From assembly GCF_000384395.1 (NCBI RefSeq), contig NZ_ARWE01000001.1:4177731-4241730 (forward strand): a DNA stretch of 64,000 nt, given 5' to 3'. Shown in pieces: positions 16,392 to 25,760 of the stretch. The DNA is from Geopsychrobacter electrodiphilus DSM 16401 (lineage in GTDB: Bacteria; Desulfobacterota; Desulfuromonadia; Desulfuromonadales; Geopsychrobacteraceae). The notes under the pieces were generated by a model, which was not told where the DNA came from, did not search any database, and was given only the letters and a program-made list of their open reading frames with translations. Each line of letters opens with the position of its first letter. The stretch's first letter is position 1. A program made the position numbers and the translations under genes.

Positions 16392-16583
16392 ATGACCGTA
16401 AATCGTTATCTGCGTATGATCGCAGGTTTTTTTGTTGTATTGAGCGTTGTGCTCTCTCAGATATATTCCCCCAACTGGCTCTATTTTACTGGCTTTGTCG
16501 GATTGAATCTGTTTCAGAGCGCTTTTACTAAATGGTGTCCGATGATCAGTATCCTGCGGAAGCTGGGTGTTGCCGACGACTGA
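16392..16583 (+). CDS. YgaP-like (DUF2892) inner-membrane protein
   Basis: A 63-residue protein with two hydrophobic segments and the family landmarks [28 protein letters not shown] and a C-terminal ILRKLGV. This is the DUF2892/YgaP transmembrane domain, often fused or adjacent to rhodanese and linked to sulfide or thiol stress; here it stands alone. AAGGAG lies 8 nt before the ATG. The conserved Cys in WCPM is present. Transcription probably starts at the 16269 promoter and ends at the terminator that follows. Confidence 0.85.
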   Translation: MTVNRYLRMIAGFFVVLSVVLSQIYSPNWLYFTGFVGLNLFQSAFTKWCPMISILRKLGVADD

Positions 16584-16618
16584 TTCGGCCATGTTCATCG
16601 CTGCGCTGCAGGGCGTAA

Positions 16619-16656
16619 AAAAAATGGGCTGCCTTGTGAAAGGCAGCCCATTTTTT
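16619..16656. terminator. Bidirectional intrinsic terminator
   Basis: A 15-bp stem, AAAATGGGCTGCCTT (16621-16635) with its complement at 16640-16654, closes a 4-nt loop and is flanked by an A-run on the left and a T-run on the right. It serves the YgaP-like gene on + and the chemoreceptor gene on -. Confidence 0.85.
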
Positions 16657-16680
16657 ATCCAGGATCGGGGTGTTAGATCC

Positions 16681-18372
16681 TCAGTTATCAATGTTAAGTT
16701 TGAGCGAGCTTCCCATTTTATGCAGTTGTGAGGTCAGCTTTTCGAGTTCGGCAATTTCATCGGAGATTGCCGATGCGCGGGAAAGGTTTTTCCCGAGGCG
16801 TGTTTCTGCCGCATTGAAATGGCTGATCAGGCGCTGGGCGGCCTGCTGTTGAAACCGGTTCGCCTCATTCATGACGACAACCTGTTCTTCACGTTCGGCA
16901 AGGCCGCGGTCGAGTTCCCGGGTCGCTCTAACCTGCTCTTCCATGCCGCGGGTGACCTGATCTGCGGCAGACTTCATCTCGGTGACACCATCCTGAATCC
17001 GGCTGATACCGGTCCGCTGTTCCTTCACGGCGCGGGCGACTGCCCTGACCGAGCGCAGGCTGGTCACCGCGTCCTTAAGCAGATTTTGCGCTTCGCTCCC
17101 CTGACTGATGGTGAGTCGATTTATTTCATCGGTGGCCGAGGATGCGAGTACCACGGAGCTGACAATTTTCTGTAAGGCGCTGTCGGTGTTCAGGGCGAGC
17201 ACGCGTCCCTGGGCGATTCGTTCTGCGGTGGTTTCAACCGCACCGAGGGCCACATCGGTATCTTGCCGGATTGCCTGAATAATCTGCTGGATATCCTGTG
17301 CGCTTGAGGTTGTCCGGTCGGCCAGGTCTTTGATCTCTTCAGCGACGACCGCAAAGCTCTTGCCCTCGTCCCCAGCTTTGGCGGCGATTATGGCGGCGTT
17401 AAAGGCGAGAAGTTCGGTGTCACTGACCAGATTCTTGATAACGCCGATGATTTTGCTGACCTGTTGGGCTTGTTTGGACAAGCGCTCCATCGCCGTCGTC
17501 GCCTGGGCGCTCTCGGCCACGATCTGTTCGGTCTCCTGCATCGATTGTTTCATCATCGCCAGACCGTTTTCGGCATCGGTCTTGACTTGTTGAACCGATT
17601 CGTTACTCAGCGCGGCCCCTTTACGGATCTTCTCGAAGGATTCACCGATAATATCCAGGGACTGGGCAGTCCCCTCGACCGAGCGTGTAATCTCATCCGC
17701 TTGATTGGCAACTTCCCGCACGCTGGCGGTCATCTCTTCGACCGCCGTGGTTGTTTCGAGAAATTTAACCGTTGAGTGATCCATCGCCATCGCCATCTCT
17801 TCGAGCGAGGCCGAGAGTTGTCGGGAGAGGGCCGCTTCATCCTGGGTGCGGTGTGAAAGCTGCTGCATCATGGCCTGCACATCGGATTGTTTTAATTCCA
17901 TCACTTCCACATCTTTGCGCGTCGCCTTGGAGGCCAAAAGCCCATCTTTGGCCCGATCGACCAGGTAATAACTGGCCTCACCGAGACTGCGATAATATGG
18001 GATCAGCTGATCGGCGGTACTCAGCATCTTCTCGACAAGCGACTGTGTCTGCAGAACCCCTTTCTCCAGGGCACGCGACAGGCTTTCGATCGATTCGTCA
18101 CTGATCTGAATTTCACCGGTCAAGGGCATCAACATGATTAGCTGTTGGCGAAGCTGTTTTTTGAGAGAGCTGCGTACAAACAGAAAGGATGAAACCGCCA
18201 GGCCATAGCCGAAAAAAATACAGAGAAGAATAAAAGGTGCCTGCAGGGCGGCTTCACCGACCATCAGACTGGCGATAAAAGGGAACAGAACCGCTGCAAG
18301 CAGGCCCATCAGATGGGTGAAGAAGAAGACCTTCTTCAGGTAGCTGATTTCGGCCTTTACTCTGAACCCCAT
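16681..18372 (-). CDS. Methyl-accepting chemotaxis protein without large sensor domain
   Basis: A 563-residue chemoreceptor. Two closely spaced transmembrane helices (about 14-36 and 44-66) leave only a short extracytoplasmic loop, so there is no classical ligand-binding domain. A cytoplasmic helical region follows, and the signalling hairpin has its tip near residues 320-350 (DTELLAFNAAIIAAKAGDEGKSFAVVAEE, shown in part). The tip differs slightly from the usual LALNAAIEAARAGE. It may sense membrane or internal energy state rather than a periplasmic ligand. Transcribed away from the dsb operon; its 3' end meets the terminator at 16619. Confidence 0.9.
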   Translation of the reverse strand: MGFRVKAEISYLKKVFFFTHLMGLLAAVLFPFIASLMVGEAALQAPFILLCIFFGYGLAVSSFLFVRSSLKKQLRQQLIMLMPLTGEIQISDESIESLSRALEKGVLQTQSLVEKMLSTADQLIPYYRSLGEASYYLVDRAKDGLLASKATRKDVEVMELKQSDVQAMMQQLSHRTQDEAALSRQLSASLEEMAMAMDHSTVKFLETTTAVEEMTASVREVANQADEITRSVEGTAQSLDIIGESFEKIRKGAALSNESVQQVKTDAENGLAMMKQSMQETEQIVAESAQATTAMERLSKQAQQVSKIIGVIKNLVSDTELLAFNAAIIAAKAGDEGKSFAVVAEEIKDLADRTTSSAQDIQQIIQAIRQDTDVALGAVETTAERIAQGRVLALNTDSALQKIVSSVVLASSATDEINRLTISQGSEAQNLLKDAVTSLRSVRAVARAVKEQRTGISRIQDGVTEMKSAADQVTRGMEEQVRATRELDRGLAEREEQVVVMNEANRFQQQAAQRLISHFNAAETRLGKNLSRASAISDEIAELEKLTSQLHKMGSSLKLNIDN

Positions 18373-18504
18373 AAACAGCTCCTGTGAAGAGGGAGGGATA
18401 TCCGGTTTCTTGTCGACTTTTGGTGCCTAGCGGGATGTGACCTGAAAATGACGAATAATCCCAGTTAACTAGCACAAATATCCGCCCTCAGCAAGAGCTT
18501 CCCC

Positions 18505-18533
18505 TTCCGTCCAGCCGATGCCTGAGCTATGAT
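18505..18533 (+). promoter_or_regulatory. Candidate promoter of the dsbC-like/U32/dehydrogenase operon
   Basis: TATGAT at 18528-18533 is a good -10; a poor -35 (TTCCGT, 18505-18510) lies 17 bp upstream. The 239-bp space between divergent genes fits a promoter here, but the -35 match is weak. Confidence 0.3.
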
Positions 18534-18611
18534 ACAGCAGACTTGTGCCCGTATCCTGAGATTTTAAACCCTAACCATCTGAAAGGATGGAGAAAATAAG
18601 AGAGATTTTTT

Positions 18612-19316
18612 ATGCGCGCCTTCTTTTTTCTGCCACTGTTTGTGTTGCTCCTGTTGCCTCAGTCTCTGCTGGCGGCGACGGTAGATATTGCCCAGGCTCT
18701 GCGTCAGGATTATCCGAAGCTTAAATTTCAGAAGGTGACGCCTGGTCCCTTCGCCGGGATTTATCAGGTTGTTGTCGATGAGAGTGAGATCGTTTATTAC
18801 GTCCCGGCCGGCGGCTATCTGGTGACCGGTGAAATCTGGACGCCCGATGCAAAAAATCTGACCCAGCAGGCCAAAGCCGAGTTAATGACCCAGAAGGCGG
18901 GGCTGTTCCCCCTCGACAAGGCGCTGGTGATCGGTAAGGGCCCCCATCAGGTGATCGAGATCGTCGATCCTGATTGCCCCTATTGTCGCGAAGGCTCAGC
19001 CTTTTTCGCCGGACGCAAAGATGTCACGCGTTATATCTATCTCTTTCCGCTCAATATCCATCCTCATGCTGAAGCGAAAGCAGCTTATATTCTCTCGGCC
19101 AAGGATCCGGCAAGCGCTTATGAAGATGTGATGGGCGGCGTCTTCGACACACAGCCTCTTCCGGACTATAAGGATAACGGCCTGCTGAAGGAGCATCAGC
19201 TCCTCGGCCAAAAGCTGGGCATCCACGGCACCCCGCAGTACTGGGTTGACGGGCGCTATGTGCCGGGGTCGAATCTGAAGTTGATCGCGCAGATATTAAG
19301 TGACAAACAGAACTGA
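18612..19316 (+). CDS. DsbC/DsbG-like periplasmic thiol:disulfide protein
   Basis: A 234-residue secreted thioredoxin-fold protein. A signal peptide ends near LLAA, an N-terminal region (about 25-95) resembles the DsbC dimerisation domain, and the active site DCPYC has Cys122 and Cys125. The cis-Pro motif GTPQYWV is near residue 210. It probably isomerises or reduces disulfides in exported proteins, useful for c-type cytochrome and periplasmic protein maturation. Its stop overlaps the next start (TGATG), so it is coupled to the U32 peptidase gene. Confidence 0.85.
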   Translation: MRAFFFLPLFVLLLLPQSLLAATVDIAQALRQDYPKLKFQKVTPGPFAGIYQVVVDESEIVYYVPAGGYLVTGEIWTPDAKNLTQQAKAELMTQKAGLFPLDKALVIGKGPHQVIEIVDPDCPYCREGSAFFAGRKDVTRYIYLFPLNIHPHAEAKAAYILSAKDPASAYEDVMGGVFDTQPLPDYKDNGLLKEHQLLGQKLGIHGTPQYWVDGRYVPGSNLKLIAQILSDKQN

Positions 19317-21682
19317 TGGCAAAAATTTCAACCCCGCAAAGGGCCGAACTGCTCGCCCCGGCCGGAAGTCTTGAAGCCTTTTTTGCCGCGATGGAAGCTG
19401 GCGCCGATGCGGTTTATGTCGGTCTGAAAGAGTTTTCCGCGCGCGCCAAGGCGAAAAATTTCTCCCTGCGCGAACTTGAGCTGGTCTGCCGCTATGTGCG
19501 GCGTGAGGGCCGCCGCGTCTATGTCACCCTGAACACTCTGATCAAGGAGCGCGAGCTTCCGCAACTGGTCGAAACCCTCGGTGCCCTGCAGCAGATGGGG
19601 ATCGACGGGGTCATTGTGCAGGATCTGGCGATCTGGCAGCTGGTCCGGAACTTCTTCCCCGGCCTTGAACTGCATGCCTCGACCCAGATGACGGTGCATA
19701 ACGCCGCCGGGGTCCAGATGCTTGAACGCATGGGCTTCACCCGCGCGGTCCTCTCCCGCGAACTGACCCTGGTCGAAATCGCCGAAATCCGCCGTCAGAC
19801 GACTATCGAACTGGAACACTTTATCCACGGTGCCCTCTGTTTTTCCTTCTCCGGGCAGTGTTATTTCTCTTCCTTTCTGGGCGGGATGAGCGGTAATCGC
19901 GGCCGCTGCACCCAGCCATGTCGGCGTCAGCATCAGCAGCGCCAGCAGGAAGGGTACTACTTTTCGACTAATGATCTGTCGGCGATTGATCTGGTCCCGC
20001 AACTGCTTGAGGCTGGCGTGATGAGCCTCAAGATCGAGGGGCGGATGAAGAGCGCCGAGTACGTGCAGAATGTGGTCGGGGCTTATCGACTGGTCCTCGA
20101 TGCGCCGCCTCATGGGCAAAAAACTGCGATTGAGGAGGCCAAGCAGCTCTTAAAATCCAGCTTTGGGCGCAAACCGACCAGGGGTTTTCTCAGTGGCAGT
20201 CAGCCCGAGGATATCGCAACTCCTGCGGTGAAAGGTGCGACCGGACAGTACCTGGGCGATGTCGAAGGTTTGAGCGGCCGCAACCTCAGTTTCCACAGCA
20301 GCGGGCCGGTCGAGATCGGCGATCGCTTGCGGATTCAGCCGCGCACTGATCGTGCCGGAACCGCTTTTACCCTGCGGAGTCTGCAGGTCGGTACGCGCAA
20401 GGTCAACCGCATTGAAAAGGGGCTGGTCAGCGTGCCGACCCCGTTCAGTGATCGGTTCAAGATTGGTGATTCGGTGTTCAAGGTTTCATCAAGCGCCGCC
20501 TTCAGTATGAGCGAGCAGGCATGCCGCAAAAAGTTGGAACAGCTCCCCGCCCAACGCGCGCCGCTCGATCTGGAAGTGAACATCAGTTCGACAGAGCTTA
20601 GTCTGAAGGCAGAAGGGCGGGGACAGGTCTGGCAGCGGGTTTATCCGATTGAGAGCTTCCCGGCCAGTGAGCGCGGGCTGGACACTCAGCTGCTGCACAA
20701 GACCTTTGTCGCCACCGATCAGGCCCCTTTCAGTTTGCGGCGGCTTCAGGCGCGGGTGGCCGAAAATCTGTTTGTGCCCCCCAAGCGGCTCAAGGAGATC
20801 CGGCGCCAGTTTTACGCGGAGGTCGAACTGGGTTGGCCGGCGGAGGCGAGCGGTCGACTCGCCAGCGTTAGCGCCGCACTTGCCGCGCTTTTGCCGGCAG
20901 CGCCACCGCGCGCGGGTGAACGCAAAGGCTTGCGCGTGCAGCTGCGAGAACCCTCAGAACAAAGGCTCTTGCAGGAGGTCGGGGTCGACCAGGTGATGTT
21001 GACCCTCAACGCGGCCAACCTGCATGGGGCGACCGTTCTGCGCAAGCGCGCCGATCAGGTCATCTGGGACCTCCCCTTTATCCTGATTGGTGCCGACTGG
21101 AACGCCTTGCAGCAGATGGTGCAACAGCTTTATCAGCAGGGGTTCTGCCGCTTCCGACTCAATAATCTGGGCGATTTTCCGCTCTTCGACCAGCTCGATG
21201 GGGTCCAGCTCTACAGCAGCTTCCGTCTCTTCTCCCTTAATCATCAGGCGCTGCTTGCCTGGCGTGAACTGGGGATTACCGAAGCCGAACTTTATATCGA
21301 GGATGATCGCGATAACATGGCCGATCTGCTGCGGCGTAATGCCGGGATCGGTGTGGCGTTGACGATCTACGCCAGCGTTCCGCTGTTGCGCTCGCGGATC
21401 GAGATCCGCCAATTGAAAGCGGGTCAACCGGTCGTCAGCGATCGCGGCGATGCCTATCGCGTCCAGCAGAAGCAGGGGGTCACCAGCCTCGACAGTCTGA
21501 CCGACTTCTCGTTTAGTGCCGATCAGACCGAACTCGAAAGCTTCGGCTGTCGCCAGTTTGTGGTCGATCTTTCACATCTCGGCGCGCTCTCCAAGGCGGG
21601 TAAGGATGTTCTGGATGCCGTGCGTCGGCGCAGCGATCCGCCAGGGACGAGCAAGTTCAATTATCGACAGGGGATGGAATAA
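19316..21682 (+). CDS. U32 family peptidase (RlhA-like, long form)
   Basis: A 788-residue U32 protein. The N-terminal APAGSLEAFFAAMEAGADAVYVG block begins the TIM-like core (shown in part), and the signature HGALCFSFSGQCYFSS with SGNRGRCTQPCRR at about 165-205 supplies the conserved cysteines likely to hold an iron-sulfur cluster. The long C-terminal half matches the DUF3656-containing class to which E. coli RlhA belongs; RlhA hydroxylates 23S rRNA C2501. Whether this one modifies rRNA or another target is not shown. It overlaps both neighbours by one base. Confidence 0.85.
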   Translation: MAKISTPQRAELLAPAGSLEAFFAAMEAGADAVYVGLKEFSARAKAKNFSLRELELVCRYVRREGRRVYVTLNTLIKERELPQLVETLGALQQMGIDGVIVQDLAIWQLVRNFFPGLELHASTQMTVHNAAGVQMLERMGFTRAVLSRELTLVEIAEIRRQTTIELEHFIHGALCFSFSGQCYFSSFLGGMSGNRGRCTQPCRRQHQQRQQEGYYFSTNDLSAIDLVPQLLEAGVMSLKIEGRMKSAEYVQNVVGAYRLVLDAPPHGQKTAIEEAKQLLKSSFGRKPTRGFLSGSQPEDIATPAVKGATGQYLGDVEGLSGRNLSFHSSGPVEIGDRLRIQPRTDRAGTAFTLRSLQVGTRKVNRIEKGLVSVPTPFSDRFKIGDSVFKVSSSAAFSMSEQACRKKLEQLPAQRAPLDLEVNISSTELSLKAEGRGQVWQRVYPIESFPASERGLDTQLLHKTFVATDQAPFSLRRLQARVAENLFVPPKRLKEIRRQFYAEVELGWPAEASGRLASVSAALAALLPAAPPRAGERKGLRVQLREPSEQRLLQEVGVDQVMLTLNAANLHGATVLRKRADQVIWDLPFILIGADWNALQQMVQQLYQQGFCRFRLNNLGDFPLFDQLDGVQLYSSFRLFSLNHQALLAWRELGITEAELYIEDDRDNMADLLRRNAGIGVALTIYASVPLLRSRIEIRQLKAGQPVVSDRGDAYRVQQKQGVTSLDSLTDFSFSADQTELESFGCRQFVVDLSHLGALSKAGKDVLDAVRRRSDPPGTSKFNYRQGME

Positions 21683-22641
21683 TGAAAATTGTTGTGCTCG
21701 ACGGTCATGCTGCGAATCCTGGAGATCTGAGCTGGGATGAGCTGGAAACCTGCGGTGAGTTGCAGGTCTATCCGCGCACCGCCCCGCACGAGCTGCTCGA
21801 GCGCGCACAGGGGGCCGAGATACTGCTGACCAACAAGGTCCTGCTGCTGCAGCCCGAGCTGGAGCAGTTGCCGGCGTTGCGCTACGTTGGCGTACTGGCC
21901 ACCGGGGTTAATGTGGTGGATGTCGACTGCTGTCGTAAGCGGCACATCGCCGTGGCCAATATTCCCGGCTATAGTTCGGCCTCGGTTTGTCAGATGACCT
22001 TCGCCCTGATGCTGGGCCTTGCTCATCAATTGCGGCACCATGACGAGCTGGTGCATAATCGTGCCTGGAGTCGCAGCGCTGAGCCCTGTTTCATCGATCG
22101 TCCCCTGCTTGAGCTGGCCGGATTGAACCTCGGGCTGATTGGATTCGGTCAGATTGCGCGCGAGGTCGCGCGGGTGGCGCAAGCCTTCGGGATGCAGCTC
22201 CAGGTCTACACCACTCACCCTGAAAACTATCGCGAGGCCTGGCCGCAGGTCCGGTTTGTCGGGCTCGACCAGCTGGTCGACTGCAGTGATCTGATATCAC
22301 TTCACTGCCCTCTGAATCCCCGGACCCGGACGCTGGTCGATGCAGATTTTATCACACGGATGAAGCCCGGCGCCCTGCTGATCAACACCGCGCGCGGATT
22401 GCTGGTTGATGAAATGGCGGTTGCCGCAGCACTAAAAGACGGACTTCTGGCCGGTTATGGCGCCGATGTGATGGGGACAGAACCTCCGCCGGCGGATCAC
22501 CCGCTCCTGGATGCCCCGAACGCTCTGTTGACTTCGCACATCGCCTGGGGGACAGGCGCAGCGCGGCAGCGTTTGATGCGGGTTGCCAGCGAAAATGTCA
22601 AATCCTTTATGGCGGGGGGTCGACTAAACCGGATTGATTAA
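21682..22641 (+). CDS. D-2-hydroxyacid dehydrogenase (glycerate dehydrogenase-like)
   Basis: A 319-residue NAD-dependent enzyme. The Rossmann motif GFGQIA (Gly154-x-Gly156-x-x-Ala159) follows a typical IPGYSSASV segment. The catalytic set is present: Arg238 in NTARGL, Glu267 in GTEPPP and His286 in SHIAWGT. The last, with the N-terminal layout, resembles HprA-type hydroxypyruvate/glyoxylate reductases. It acts on a 2-oxo acid in the cytoplasm. TAATG overlap with the U32 gene puts it last in a three-gene operon. Confidence 0.88.
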   Translation: MKIVVLDGHAANPGDLSWDELETCGELQVYPRTAPHELLERAQGAEILLTNKVLLLQPELEQLPALRYVGVLATGVNVVDVDCCRKRHIAVANIPGYSSASVCQMTFALMLGLAHQLRHHDELVHNRAWSRSAEPCFIDRPLLELAGLNLGLIGFGQIAREVARVAQAFGMQLQVYTTHPENYREAWPQVRFVGLDQLVDCSDLISLHCPLNPRTRTLVDADFITRMKPGALLINTARGLLVDEMAVAAALKDGLLAGYGADVMGTEPPPADHPLLDAPNALLTSHIAWGTGAARQRLMRVASENVKSFMAGGRLNRID

Positions 22642-22684
22642 CAGGCTGGTTTTGAATCTGGAAAAAAGCATGCAGCTTCTGCTG

Positions 22685-22711
22685 TTGCATAGACACTTCT
22701 AATGGTATATT
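22685..22711 (+). promoter_or_regulatory. Candidate promoter placing transcription start at the lipoprotein ATG
   Basis: TTGCAT (22685-22690) and TATATT (22706-22711) are separated by a short 15 bp. The ATG follows 5 nt after the -10, so a transcript from it would be leaderless or almost so. No Shine-Dalgarno is visible before the ATG, which agrees. The short spacer is the weak point. Confidence 0.35.
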
Positions 22712-22716
22712 GACGC

Positions 22717-23484
22717 ATGAAACAAATCTTCCATTCTCTTCTGATCCTCGTCCTGCTTCTGAGTGGCTGTGTTCCCGCCGTGAATTCCCCTGTAAGCGAC
22801 ATTGCACACCCGACCGGAATCAGCGGACAGGTGACCGATCGCGCAGGTCATCCGGTTTCCGGAGCCTGGGTGTACGCCTATCGTAATACCAGCAGCAGCT
22901 TGCGCGGCCCGGCAGATTTCGGCGCGCGCACTGATAAGAATGGACACTATTATCTTGATCTGGTAAACGGCTCCTATTATCTGATAGCGCGCTGGCGAAA
23001 AGCTGGCGGCGAGGCGGGGCCACCCCAGGCGGGAGATGCCTGGGGACTGTTTGGTCAAAATCCGCTGCAGGTCGTCAGCGCCCGCATCAGCCGAGCCGAC
23101 TTTCAACTGCGGGGGGTGCAGGCCGGTCAACCGGTGATGCTGCGCGGCAGCAGTCTCAGTCAGGGGAAAACAGGGTTCACCGGACTCCTCCTGGATGCGG
23201 CCGGAAAGCCGCTGCCGGGAGCTTTTGCGCTGGCCTATGCCAATCTTGATTTCAGACGAATGCCCGATTTCACCTCCGCAGTGGTCGGTGCGGATGGTCG
23301 GTTTCAGCTCTTCGTCCCCACCCTCGGCCGTTATTGTCTGGCGGCACGCACCCGCACCCGTGGGCAACCGATTGCCGGGGAGCCCTACGGACTCTTGGGA
23401 AACGGAGAGTCTGGATGTCTGGCGACAGTTAAAGACCGACTTATCGATGTCGGCGAAATTCACCTGAGCCCTTATCGTCACTGA
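22717..23484 (+). CDS. Lipoprotein with carboxypeptidase-regulatory-like domains
   Basis: A 255-residue protein with a lipobox (LLSGC, Cys at about residue 18), so it should be lipid-anchored. Two beta-sandwich units are visible: ISGQVTDRAGHPVSGAWVYAY at about 35-56 (shown in part), then a second around residues 150-180 with GLLLDAAGKPLPGAFALAY. Each is followed by a 'T-DxNGxYYLDL'-like strand, as in CarboxypepD_reg domains. It probably plays a structural or adhesive role on the cell surface; no catalytic residues are seen. Start choice rests on signal peptide and lipobox, because a ribosome site is absent. Confidence 0.8.
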   Translation: MKQIFHSLLILVLLLSGCVPAVNSPVSDIAHPTGISGQVTDRAGHPVSGAWVYAYRNTSSSLRGPADFGARTDKNGHYYLDLVNGSYYLIARWRKAGGEAGPPQAGDAWGLFGQNPLQVVSARISRADFQLRGVQAGQPVMLRGSSLSQGKTGFTGLLLDAAGKPLPGAFALAYANLDFRRMPDFTSAVVGADGRFQLFVPTLGRYCLAARTRTRGQPIAGEPYGLLGNGESGCLATVKDRLIDVGEIHLSPYRH

Positions 23485-23535
23485 ACAGCTTTTTAAGTTA
23501 TTTTTATCGGCATCACCGGAAGGATTTAATCCACC

Positions 23536-25641
23536 ATGCAGCGTTTTAAAATACAAACCCGAATCCGCAACCTGATGTTGGCCAGCCTGTTGCTTCTGCT
23601 CGGCACGACACAGGTCTTTGCCGCACCTAGTTTTGATACTAACCGGGCGCGGCTGCTCGGTCATATGATTGAGCAGGAGTTGAGCCGTCATCATTACAGC
23701 GATAAGGCGCTCGACGATAATCTGTCAAAGGCGGCGTACGATCTTTACCTCAAGCAGCTTGATGGCCAGAAACGTTTTCTGCTGAAGGATGATATCAAGG
23801 AACTGTCGGCGTACAAACTGCTCATTGATGATGCGCTGCGTACTGGTCGTCTCGATCTGCCGGAGCTGGGGGAGCGGCTGCTTGATCGACGGATCACACA
23901 AGTTAAAGCGATTTGTCCTGAAATTCTGGCCAAGGGTTTTGATTTTGAGCGGGTCGATAAGATTGAAACCGATCCGGAAAAAATCGACTATGTTGAAAAT
24001 GCTGAGCAACTGCATGAACGCTGGCGGCAGATTCTGAAATATCAGACGATCAACCGTTATCTTGGGTTGCTCGAAGATGAACTCAAAACCACCGACCCGC
24101 AGGCGTTAGCCAAGGCGAGCGTAGAAGTGCAGAAGCGGCTGCGTGGCGAAGCACGAAAAAAGGTGTTGAAGAGTCAGCTCAGCAGTCTCGATCGGATGCT
24201 CGAAGAGACCACCGAGGATCACTACGACCGCTATCTTAACTCCATAGCGCGTGCCTATGATCCACATACCGACTACCTGGCGCCGACCAGTAAGGAAGAT
24301 TTTGACATCAGTATGAGCGGGTCCCTTGAAGGGATCGGCGCCACCTTGCGTGAAGATGACGGCTACATCAAGGTCGTGAAGATCATTCCCGGCAGTGCCG
24401 CTTATCGTCAGGGTCACCTCGAAGCAGATGACATCATCTTGAAGGTTGCCGAAGGGGCGAAGGGGGAACCGGTTGATATTACCGACACCCGTATCCGTGA
24501 CGCAGTTACCCTGATCCGGGGTAAAAAGGGGACTGAAGTGCGTCTGACCGTGAAGAAACCGGACGGACGTCAGCTGGTAGTGCCGATTGTGCGCGATATC
24601 GTTGAAATTGAGGAGACCTTTGTTAAAGGGGAGCTGCTGGTTGATGAGGCGAGCAAGACCCGCTTCGGTTATCTTAAGGTTCCCTCCTTTTACCGGGATT
24701 ACACCGGCAAGACCGGGCGCAATTGTACCGATGATATGCGCGCCGAAGTCCAGAAGCTGGTCGCTCAAAATATAGATGGTCTGATCATTGACCTGCGCAA
24801 TAACGGCGGTGGCTCTCTTGGTGATGCCGTCGATACGACCGGTCTCTTTATCGACCAGGGACCGGTAGTCCAGGTTCGTAGCCGGGGTGGAAATATTCGC
24901 GAACTGAGTGATGAGAACAGCGGGGTTGAATACGCTGGACCAATACTGGTGCTGGTTAATCGCTTCAGCGCCTCGGCCTCCGAAATTTTTGCTGGCGCCT
25001 TGCAGGACTACAAACGAGCGTTGATCGTCGGAGACGAGCACACCCATGGCAAGGGAACGGTGCAGGCGATGCTCGATCTGGATCGTGCGGTGCGGCTGCA
25101 GGGGATGGAGAAATATCTCCCCCTGGGTGCCCTGAAAGTGACCATCCAAAAATTTTATCGGATCAGCGGAGAGTCGACTCAGGAGCGTGGCGTCATCCCT
25201 GATGTGATTCTCCCCTCACGCTTTGATGGTCTGAAGAGCGGCGAGAAGTACCTGCCGAATGCTCTGCCCTGGGACCACATCAAAAGTGCCGAGTATCAAA
25301 CCTGGCCGAAGCCGATTGGTAATATTGAAGAGCTCAAAGCCGAAAGTGCCAGACGTGTCGCTGCTTCGAAGAAATTTAAGGAGATTGTCGAGATCGCGGC
25401 CAGGTCCAACGAGCGCCGTGCAGATAGCCGTCAGTCGCTCAAACTGGAGCAGATCATCAAGGAGCGCCAGGAACTTCTCGATCTTCAAGGCACCACGTCC
25501 GATTCGCCTCACGGCGGATTGAAGCCGAAGAAGAATGAGAGCAAGGACGAGCCCTCACTTAAAGAGAAACTTAAGGACGACCCTTATGTTGCAGAAGCGG
25601 AGAAATTATTGTTGACGGTTTTGCACCCGGAGAAAAATTAA
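23536..25641 (+). CDS. prc: Carboxy-terminal processing protease Prc/Tsp (S41A)
   Basis: A 701-residue periplasmic protease. The signal peptide ends near VFAA; a helical N-terminal region precedes a PDZ domain (about 255-345, with GSLEGIGATLREDDGYIKV, shown in part). The catalytic dyad is Ser482 in RFSASASEIF and Lys506 in HGKGTVQ, closely matching E. coli Prc. A charged C-terminal DUF3340-like region ends the protein. It degrades or trims envelope proteins with nonpolar C-termini and regulates cell-wall hydrolases. GAAGGA lies before the ATG. Confidence 0.95.
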   Translation: MQRFKIQTRIRNLMLASLLLLLGTTQVFAAPSFDTNRARLLGHMIEQELSRHHYSDKALDDNLSKAAYDLYLKQLDGQKRFLLKDDIKELSAYKLLIDDALRTGRLDLPELGERLLDRRITQVKAICPEILAKGFDFERVDKIETDPEKIDYVENAEQLHERWRQILKYQTINRYLGLLEDELKTTDPQALAKASVEVQKRLRGEARKKVLKSQLSSLDRMLEETTEDHYDRYLNSIARAYDPHTDYLAPTSKEDFDISMSGSLEGIGATLREDDGYIKVVKIIPGSAAYRQGHLEADDIILKVAEGAKGEPVDITDTRIRDAVTLIRGKKGTEVRLTVKKPDGRQLVVPIVRDIVEIEETFVKGELLVDEASKTRFGYLKVPSFYRDYTGKTGRNCTDDMRAEVQKLVAQNIDGLIIDLRNNGGGSLGDAVDTTGLFIDQGPVVQVRSRGGNIRELSDENSGVEYAGPILVLVNRFSASASEIFAGALQDYKRALIVGDEHTHGKGTVQAMLDLDRAVRLQGMEKYLPLGALKVTIQKFYRISGESTQERGVIPDVILPSRFDGLKSGEKYLPNALPWDHIKSAEYQTWPKPIGNIEELKAESARRVAASKKFKEIVEIAARSNERRADSRQSLKLEQIIKERQELLDLQGTTSDSPHGGLKPKKNESKDEPSLKEKLKDDPYVAEAEKLLLTVLHPEKN

Positions 25642-25741
25642 TTGGTAAGGTATTGAGATTTTAAGGGGCTGCTCTGGTGCAGAAAGCTATTCAGCCTCTA
25701 AGTATTGACCCGCAAATCGCACCCGGTTTTTGATGGTTGAG

Positions 25742-25760
25742 CCCTGTGCTACAGGGTTTT
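25742..25760 (+). terminator. Short terminator after prc, overlapping the end of the J-domain gene
   Basis: CCCTGT GCT ACAGGG TTTT (25742-25760) is a compact GC-rich stem followed by four T. It lies about 100 nt after prc, and the stop codon of the convergent J-domain gene falls inside it, so transcription from both sides meets here. Confidence 0.5.
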
